From Rhabditophanes sp. KR3021 (taxonomy: Eukaryota; Nematoda; Chromadorea; Rhabditida; Alloionematidae): 64,000 nt of DNA. Under the pieces are notes generated by a model. That model had not been told where the DNA came from and made no database searches. It saw only the letters and a list, made by a program, of their open reading frames with translations. Shown here piece by piece: positions 55,681 to 64,000 of this stretch. The stretch's first letter is position 1, and the number at the start of each line of letters is the position of its first letter. Where the stretch lies: positions 4,588,001 through 4,652,000 of the forward strand of contig CAUJLY010000004.1 in NCBI GenBank assembly GCA_963281155.1. The letters run 5' to 3'. The position numbers and the translations under genes are program-made.

Positions 55681-57671
55681 TTAAGGATTACTTCTTTTAA
55701 AATTATTCGACTCCTTCATAACCAATGGCATTTTTGATAAATCCGGTACTTTTAAATTGGCAATATCATTATAGGTAGAGCATGCAATTGATCCTGAATT
55801 GTCTCTCGATTCAATGCAACTTGACCGTGGATTAACATATCTGGCATTAGTATGAAGATGTAATAAGTTCTGTGAACCTCCTAGATTATCCATCGTATTG
55901 TTTCTTGTAAATTGCAAGTTTGATAATAGTTTTTGCTTTGCCTAAAAAGGTATTTAATGCTTATTTTCATTAGGATTACCTTTTCTCTTTCCGGACTGCA
56001 TTTTAATGTATCACTTATCGCGTTTCTGAATCTTTGGGATAAAAATGCATACAAAATGGGGTTAATGGCACTGTTTATAAACATCAGCAAAAATGTGATA
56101 GGATGTAAAAGTGTAACTATGCAATCAAGACAACGTGGCGCTAAAAATATATTGTTATAGAAAGTACTTAATATTTTTCGCATATTATGTGACATTTAAT
56201 ATGATGGATGCATATTCTATGTACATCCATATTTAGTATTTCCAAATTATAGTAAGTATTCCATCTTTAAATTATGGTATTTATGTGTAAGAATGGTATC
56301 ATATACATTCATATTTCCAAATTATAGTAAGTATTTCATCTTTAAATTATAGTACTTATGTGAAAGAATGATATCATATTAATTCATATATTTTCTATTG
56401 TACGATACATATATGTATTACTCGTAAACTTACAATTTGTGGGCTTGAAGGCTGAAAACATCAAATAAATGTATCTTGGCAAGTGTAGACTTGCAAAAGA
56501 AATCACGAGAATAGCAACGAGTTTGATTACACGTTTTCTAGTATCAATTGGCTCGGTGTTAGTGTTGCTTTTCTTATTCTTAATTTCTAAATAAAAACTG
56601 TTAATGTTTATTCCATACGTCGGCGTTCGAAACCTCATCAAAACTTACTTGATAAAGGTTTTATGCTAATTAGAGATTGTGAAACTGTTATGTTTTCTTG
56701 TAGCCCAGCATTTGTAGACATATTTGATAAATTACTTCGACTCGAGTGACTATCAACATGTAACATGCCCTGCTTTTTGTCTTCAAATTTACCCCTTGAG
56801 CTTGAACTTGGGTAGGGATGCTTTTTTCTAGCATTTGCTAAAACACATCCAATTGATATATAAATTACCAGCAGCAAAATAACCGGAACAAAATACCATA
56901 CCTAAAAAATGTTATTACTATGTAAGTGTATATTTATATTAGAGCATACAATAAGATTCATTATTGAAACGAATTTTAATACGTCGTAATCATAGAATTT
57001 GATAAATTTACGTGTGCAAATGGCCATGTCCACTCCATTAATTGGATCTTCGTGTGAAATATACTGAACTGCCAGCAAATAAGGTAAATTCGTAATTATG
57101 CTAGAAATAATATTCATAATAATATTAAAATCACCTACCTTATGGTCCATATCAACAAAGTACTAATAATCAAGACCCTCCCAGTCATAATATCCTGCAC
57201 CAGCATCGGTCTAACAACCGCAATAAACCGTTCAATGGACAACAAGACCAGAATTCCCGAACTAATAGTAGGCATCATATTAATCAAATACAAATAAACA
57301 TGGCACATCGGTTTTCCAAACAACCATTGCGAATAGTCAACATATAAAAAATGGAAACCAGTTTGACAAATACAAAAAAGTCCAACTAAAAGATCTGCAA
57401 CAGCCAAATTTGCTAACAAAAAATTTGTCACGGTTCGCATGCTTTTCTTTGTAATAATTACTAATAGAATAATTATGTTACCCACAATACAAAATAAGAA
57501 AACTATTATATAAGCGATGATTAGAAAATTTCGAATAAAGGGTTGTTGTAATAAAGAAACTTCATTTTCAATATCCAGCATTTGATCATCTGTGAGTATT
57601 TCTAGAATTTTTTCACTACTTGCCAATGAAACTGGGTATAACTGTGTGGATGTTAAAATTTCTTGGTTCAT
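55681..57671 (-). CDS. Rhodopsin-class neuropeptide GPCR
   Basis: Six exons (57139-57671, 56950-57100, 56649-56901, 56434-56586, 55980-56140, 55681-55941) join in phase to 503 residues. Seven hydrophobic segments are visible: TM1 with GNIIILLVIITKKSMRT, TM2 with NLAVADLLVGLFC, a TM3 Cys (GKPMCHVYLYL) followed by SIERFIAVVRP (the DRY position reads ERF), TM5 at VWYFVPVILLLVIYISIGCV, TM6 with LVISFASLHLPRYIY, and TM7 NSAINPILYAFLSQRFR. The second extracellular loop supplies the paired Cys (AICTRKF). A Ser-rich third intracellular loop and a long tail are present. The motifs fit peptide receptors; some resemblance to trissin/orexin-like receptors is noted, without firm assignment. A 75-bp duplication lies in its fourth intron. 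Confidence 0.88.
56239..56388. repeat. Direct tandem duplication of about 75 bp in a GPCR intron
   Basis: Two adjacent copies, about 56239-56312 and 56314-56388, each begin TTTCCAAATTATAGTAAGTA and differ at several positions. They lie in the intron between the TM6 and TM7 exons, which is correspondingly long (293 bp). Confidence 0.85.
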
Positions 57672-60600
57672 AGCCTAAAATATATTGTACATAATCTATT
57701 ATAAGTTAATACAAGCATCAAATTGTTTGAAATTAGCGGCATTTGAAAGAAGAAAAAAATTCGAGGGCACAATTTTTTTCCATTAGGCAGGGTCAAAAAT
57801 AATATTAAAATATTTTGATTTGGACCGATGGTCGGCCCAGCACCAGTCGATTTTGTGGAAATGCCAGGCAATGGTATGGGGTCCTAACTAAAAGTTTTTC
57901 TAATCATGGCCAATTGTTTTGATTTTATACGCATTGGAAAGAAGAAGGAAAAGAAGGTAATTTTTTTTCTTAGACTGTTTTGATAAGTCGTTGAGGGAGT
58001 TGTTAGAATGAAATCTTTGTAAGATTATGAAAAATGCAAAAGTCCATTTCTCTCAAACTTTAACTTATTGAAAAAGTACAGGAATTAATCATAATTACGT
58101 TTTTTCCTGACTCCGCTTGATGGAGTGTTTGATAGAGACGAACCAAAAATATTTTTTATCAAATTAATAGATGTAAAGAGGGTGGATTATTAAGGAGATA
58201 CAAAAGGCAAAAACAAAGGCGATATTTATTAAATGGAAGGGGTTCCTAAAAACACCGAAATGGTTCTTTTGAAAGAGGTAAAGAGACTTTTTGAGTTTAA
58301 TATTTCATTGAATATTTTAAATAATATTAGTTTTAATTTTTTTAATTTGTAATCACAAATAGTTATTCTTTAATAAGGCGTACTGTGACGAAGCCACATA
58401 TTCGACTATTTAATATAAATTAAAAGCTTTATTAAAGTAAATAAAAAAATATAAGGAAGACATCTGTTTTATTAAATACACAATTAGATCTATAAAAAGA
58501 GAGACAAAAAACGTAATACATATTTTTGAATGCATTTAGAATAAATATTATATCATATTTTTAAATACAAGTATGTGTATGTTAAAAATAGCTCATATTT
58601 AGAGGTTAATTATTTGAGGAAATAGAAGATCAACGGATGTTTCTATGAAAAGGTCTTTTTGACACTACTTATTTGTTTCAGGAGCTAATTAAATGACGTT
58701 TAGGTGTAATATTAAATTTGAAAAATTGTACTTAAGGAGTAAAAAGTTATTTAGGTGTGTAAAATATATTTAAAGTCATGTTAAAAAGACACGAATGACT
58801 TGAAAGTTGTAATTTAATTTAACATAATCAATGTAAGCCTAGAAAATGATAATTAATTTACGACACGAGAAACATTGTTTGGAATTTGAATTGGTAATGA
58901 AGTACCAAATAGTATAGAAATTCATTTTCGGTCAAATGAAATAAAATTAAAAGAATAAAGTAGTACGCTATATGTGGAATATCTATCTGTGTTATAGTGA
59001 AATCCAAGTAAATAACTTATGGAAAGTCTAAGTGGTAAAATTTAGGTTCAAAGGATCGAATATCGTTTGTGAGAATTGTGTACATTTCTGTTCGCCATTG
59101 CTCTTTTTAATATCCCCTAATATAATTCTTTAACTAAAATTATGCCATTTAAAATAAATATTTTTGATGTTTGACTTTAAAAAATATATCACAAATGTAT
59201 AAGTTTATATGTATAGCATAATATACTCAAACGTACATGAGTTTGTTCAAAGTGAATAAGATATAAAATATTGTTACACTCTTAAAAATATTATGATGTT
59301 AAAAATGAGTAAGTAGCTAAGATGAGCAAAATAGTATTGTATGATACGTGTGAAATAAGTATGAAATGTTTGCTTCACTCTGTCAACTTAAAATACTCAA
59401 GACCTTTGACATTTGTTTTTTATACGGGTATAATTATATGCGAACAAGGATGATTTAAAATAAATTACAAAACTTAAGAACAGTGATTAAGTTGTCAAAG
59501 TGTCTTTGTATTTCAATGATCTTCTATTTCAATAATGAAATTATTATTACTTTTTTTGTGATTCCATACACCTAGTTATTTCGGGAGGAAGAAGTACATA
59601 GCTGACAAAATATTTACTTTGCTTTTCATTGTGTCTAAATGAAGATTAAAAATCATTAACTTTATCACAAAATTATAGCTAATATTGAGGTTAAATAGAA
59701 CATCAAAGTCATCATTTAATATTCACTTCTTTTTTGTAGAAATCTTGTAATCAGGAGAAGATGTTGTATATCCTTAATGTACTCATAAGATGCATAAATT
59801 CAACGTCAAACTATTTGACACAACCTTAATTAGGGAAAAGTTACATTCTTTGATATTTCCTTTACTCAGCAGTTTTTATTTTTAAATGAGAATTAATTAA
59901 ACTAGTTAACGCAACTTATTATCATTCACGAAATTTAAATTTAAGAGAAGGAATAATATGATACTATTTTGAACATGCTAATTCTTTTTAATGCATCTCA
60001 AAACATGTCAATTCAAGATTTATAAATAATGTTGAATAAGCGCTTGAGAAATTGGGGAAATAAGTTTTATTATAGCATCAGAAATGAATGTCCACAAATA
60101 CAAAAGAATAAATTTAGACGAAATAGCTACTTCAAATAAATGTGATTTTATTGTTTGAAATTAAGTATGTACACGAGTTCTTTTTTATAGTTTGTGTTAA
60201 AAGTCAAGTTTTTACGAATCAAAAATAATAGGTAGATCTTCACATGTAACTTACAATAAAAAACAAATGTTAAACCATATTTTTTTGAAAAAGACAGTTA
60301 ATTTGAAAATTTAGCAATTATAAGAAAGAAAAGTAAATACTTTATTTGTTAACCTTAATTAAAGAAACTGTTTTATTTGATCTTAAGCTTAAAATTGTGT
60401 CAAAAAGATTTTCATCACTTTTAAAAGCACATATTTTTTAAAAGACAAAGAAAAATAATATATTTAAATAATGTCTTATCTTAATTATGGTGTGCAAAAG
60501 AATGGCTGTTTCTATTAAAAAAAGATAAAGAAAATTCAAGGCAGCATCTGAATACCACAAGGCCAAAAGAGCTTTATACTTCCAATTTAATGGGTCTATG

Positions 60601-62866
60601 CATCATTTGATATGTTAATCAAGTTAAATTTAGCTGATGACTTAAAATACGTTTAATAATAATCATTATGGGAATATCACTTCAACATCGGATATAAAAA
60701 ATGAATATTAATCAAAAGAAAAAAGAAAAATGATGGTAAAAAATAAAAATGCCATTGTTAGTATTTGTTAGGATAATTAATAGTTTGTTGAAATTGTAGC
60801 TCCATAGTATTGATGTGGAATACAATTTCTTTTATTTGCCAACGAAACCTTTTATATTTTGTTCAGAGAGCTTACATTCACGCAATTTTGAAAATAATAT
60901 AATTAAGTTAATTTGTTCAAATTTTAAAACTACATGTAGAATGTGTGTTTATATGCATAAAAGTAGACATTGTTTGTTTAAAAAATTGGTTTTTAAATAT
61001 ACAGTTTCATACCTTTTTATTCGAAGCATTTCGTAATGTTGCATCATCAAACGGAGGAATGGCATATTTGTTACTCAATTCATTACTCACTAAAAATAAT
61101 CTCACGAGCATCAATTGCTATGACGGGATTTACCCAACTTACAAAAATGCCTCGTTCATTGAAATATTTATTTAATAAATAGATATTTCTTTTGTTGTCA
61201 GTAAAGTTATGATACGTGCAATTTGTCTGGCAGTATATAGTAACCATTTTCAGGTATAGCATGTCAAAATCAAAATATACTTTTAATTACATTCATTTTT
61301 TACAACCATGTTATTTATTTAACTTTATTTTTTTAGTAGAAATGAAGCGTGTACTTGATAGTTGCAAAAAGTTGATTACATTTAAATACAAATTTTGTCT
61401 AATTAAATAGCAACTTATTTACTTTTATAAATCTCTGAAATTGAATAACATGGACATAAAAACATTAATTTGAAAAAAATAAACTCTCAAAATAGCAACT
61501 ACTCATTTTAGCTGTTATTGTTTAAATTGTCGTAATGTTTTGTAAATTGCAGTAATTTGCTAATTTTATAATTCTCTTTTTTTTGAAAGGTGATTGCAAA
61601 ATATAAATTACTAACAAAAAGATGATTATAAAAGTTGACAATATGTTTAATTGAAACATAATAAATATTATAAACTATCTTTTGTTATAATTCAAAAATA
61701 GATTCGTCTTCAAATTAAAGTGAGGCTTCACTAGAATAATCAATTCTTAAAGGATAATTGAATATATATATTTATATGCCTGGTTAGGTATTATTCTTTT
61801 GTTAAAAGTTATATTTTTTATTTTCCTCAATGCTAAAATAATTCAGTTATTGTTAAAGGCGTTAATAATATTATTTAGAGTAGAATCAAAATGAAAAAGT
61901 TATTTTAATTATCATTTAATTACCATCCAAAAGTAATATCTACATAATCGTCATATGTTATTTCATATTTTACATTATCATTGAACAAATTTACAAAATA
62001 TTGTAGTTTCGATATTAACGAATTTACTGACTAATAGGTTTATAATTATTACATTAATAAGCAAAAAAATTTCACAACAAATATTAAGCAAAAATCGTAA
62101 TATGTGGTATTTGATTTTAATGAGGACATTTACATAATACTCAATCTTGCAAAGCATATTTAAATTAAATGATTGCTATATAACATTGTTTTTCATTCCA
62201 TAATTTGGCTACTTTGTGACGATAATGCTCGTAGGTCGGTTTTGTAAGTTAGCACATATTCAAATGTAAACGGATAAATTAAGATATGTTAAAAGTTATC
62301 CCATGTAGTCATCATTCAAAATAAATTTGTTTCAGTATATTTACTGTCAAAACTTGTCTTATTTACAATTGAAAAAGAAGTTTTTGTTTGAAATGGTTAA
62401 TTTAAAAACAATTTCACTTTAATTGTTTATTTTTTATATTTTAGCGTCATCTTCGATACAAATAATTGTCTCAGCTTTCGAATTATTAAATGGCATCTGG
62501 GATAATTTGCGCAAACTAAAGCCGAATAAAAAGCTGACGTTTCAAATTTATCGCATTAACATTTTCAACTACAAATGATTATGTGAATTATGTTGCTTTT
62601 TGTTTTATTATTCTATTCTCCTTTTTACTAACTTTTAAGATATACCTTTAGAGCGAATGGCTTGTCATGTAATGAAACACTTGCATATTTAATAAATTAC
62701 AATAACTTTAATTTATCATATAGCAATAACTTTGATTTGTCACATAGCAATGCCTTTAACTTAACCTAGAGCAATACAGTATTTTCAAATGTTCGCACTA
62801 CCTTTTAAATTATAAACACAAAATAAGGTTTTCATTCCAGTTAAATTGTATTTACCTGAACTAAAA
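57672..62866. other. Gene desert, AT-rich
   Basis: 5.2 kb between two divergently arranged GPCR genes. Composition is strongly AT-rich with frequent A/T runs. A 67-codon minus-strand frame at 57668-57871 sits in slightly GC-richer DNA (57770-57880). Short plus-strand frames at 60815-61410 are hydrophobic low-complexity. No RNA genes or repeats with clear structure were found. A TTCATTCCAG acceptor at 62831-62840 shortly before the next gene's ATG may mark a leader intron or trans-splice site. Confidence 0.4.
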
Positions 62867-64000
62867 ATGAATGAAAGCAGCGTTCTGTATTATCCAATTA
62901 TAATTAATATTTCAATTCTCAGTCTGACTTTATTTGACTACCAATGTGCCTTTGTCATCTTGGGCAATTTACTTAATCTTTATGTCATGATTATGTCTAC
63001 TCGTCAGAACAGGTAACTTTTAATTACTTTTTGATCTCACACACTTGCTTTAGAACTACTATTCTCTTGGGCTTTACTTCCGTTGTTGATATAATTATAG
63101 TTTCCTTATTAAAGTTGCAATATATTGTTTATGATAAAGTTCAATTTGATAAAGAAAACAATCTAAATTCTACCAATTCTCAAAATCTTCGTAATGTTGG
63201 GACATATATAGGTTTTGGCGCAAATGTTGCCACAATGTCCAGTACCTGGTAAGCTATCGCACCTTATCTAATATGTTGAATCGAAATTGTAGGGCCGTTT
63301 TGATGATATCACTCGATAGGCTGAGAGCAATTAAATTTCCTTTACGAATTCAACGAACCAGGGCATTGAAAAAGGGATCCTTGACGATAATCTGTATAAT
63401 CTCATTTACCATTATTGGGAATATGACTAGACTTTTTAAGAAGGAATTGAAAGAGGACAAACTCAAATTCCAACTTATTTTTGGAATATTTAGAGTTCTT
63501 GTCCATATAATCATTCCACTGATTGTGCTAACTGTTGTTAATCTTTTACTTATTTATTATTTGAGAACTCACAACTTGAATTTTCAAACTGCTAAGTGGA
63601 ATAAAATCAAGCAGTCTTTTGATGCAACTAATACGGTTGATCCCAAATCCAAGAATGAAAGATGTTCCATGATTTGGTCCAGAAAACATGCTTCAAACGA
63701 AATTCATTTAACACTTGTAATTATTTTGTTGATATTTTTTCATGTAATAACGTAAATTTCCCTACAAATTTTAATTAATCATCCCATAACATCATTTCAG
63801 TTTTTTGCCCACCACGCTTTATCATATTTACATAGAAATCATACTTTTGACTTGCTCGTTTTATGACAAAACGAAGATCAAATGGACCATAGTAGATCAA
63901 GTTGGTCCTGATGGAAAGCATTATGATAATTTGCGGATGTGTTTTGCCAATATATCAATCTGTATTTTGGTTTTTGGCAAAATAGCAAACATCTTTTTGT
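62867..64000 (+). CDS. Rhodopsin-class peptide GPCR, C-terminus beyond window
   Basis: Exons 62867-63012, 63054-63248, 63293-63751 and 63801 to the edge join in phase. MNESS begins a short N-terminus with N-glycosylation sites. TM1 is CAFVILGNLLNLYVMIMSTR with the conserved Asn. TM3 ends in MISLDRLRAIKFP (DRL in place of DRY). TM5 is at RVLVHIIIPLIVLTVVNLLLIYYL, TM6 is IILLIFFHVITFLPTTLYHIYI, and TM7 follows at CFANISICILVFGKIANIF. The HVITFLPTTLYH stretch and short loops resemble the FMRFamide/myosuppressin-type receptors (DMSR, FRPR) that are expanded in nematodes; this placement is tentative. The donor at 63752 (AAC|GTAAAT), not the one at 63744, is needed to keep TM6 in frame. Confidence 0.82.

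Noticed and set aside
57770..57880. Mariner-like transposase fragment in GC-richer DNA
   Set aside because: No DDE-type motifs or terminal inverted repeats could be identified.

Overview
The window reads as nuclear DNA of a nematode. It is AT-rich, most introns are about 38-60 bp with GT..AG ends, and the genes are animal genes: calreticulin ending in HDEL, ubiquitin-RPS27A, TAF2, an NK-2 homeobox gene, peptide GPCRs and a polypeptide GalNAc-transferase. Two points favour Nematoda. The ubiquitin carries Ala at position 19, as in Caenorhabditis, and there is a secreted protein mixing Kunitz and lustrin-type cysteine modules. No bacterial, organellar or CRISPR features are visible. Exon boundaries were read by hand and checked by phase arithmetic, so most gene models are coherent, but none has transcript support.

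Layout. 1-3221 (-): multi-Kunitz secreted protein, 3' end outside the window. 3666-4834 (+): short SLX4-like nuclease scaffold. 5134-6500 (-): calreticulin with candidate ER-stress elements upstream. 7918-8520 (+): ubiquitin-RPS27A with a one-base frameshift. 9037-10772 (+): SLC46-like transporter. 13303-19024 (+) and 23149-24726 (-): three paralogues of an unrecognised secreted or membrane protein built from two vWA-like halves, flanking a tyrosine-kinase-like gene (20881-22892). 26157-27794 (+): exostosin-like glycosyltransferase. 29166-31049 (+): HSD17B10. 31969-32962 (-): Cys-rich secreted protein. 33609-38969 (+): TAF2. 39316-39670 (-): small secreted protein resembling a neuropeptide precursor. 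44003-47780 (-): NK-2 homeobox gene with an 18-nt micro-exon. 48969-51161 (+): GalNAc-transferase. 51654-52702 (+): mitochondrial glutamate-type carrier. 52913-54916 (-): Gln-rich secreted protein. 55681-57671 (-) and 62867-64000 (+): peptide GPCRs, the second cut by the window edge. 39.7-44.0 kb and 57.7-62.9 kb are gene-poor.

Besides host genes there are broken, mostly minus-strand coding relics between genes or inside enlarged introns: a NUMOD4-HNH endonuclease (11.4-11.7 kb), an unidentified larger ORF set (19.2-20.6 kb), a zinc-ribbon plus EDxHD-like nuclease (in the 1 kb first intron of HSD17B10), and further degenerate reading frames in the two ~0.9-1 kb introns of TAF2. Free-standing HNH and zinc-ribbon/EDxHD nucleases are typical of phages and large DNA viruses. 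They are the most unexpected content here and suggest past insertion of foreign DNA, unless the assembly is contaminated or chimeric; the nuclease inside a correctly spliced host intron argues against contamination at that site.

Two single-base frameshifts (ubiquitin-RPS27A and the Kunitz gene) lie at homopolymers and probably reflect residual long-read errors, so other apparent lesions should be read with that in mind.
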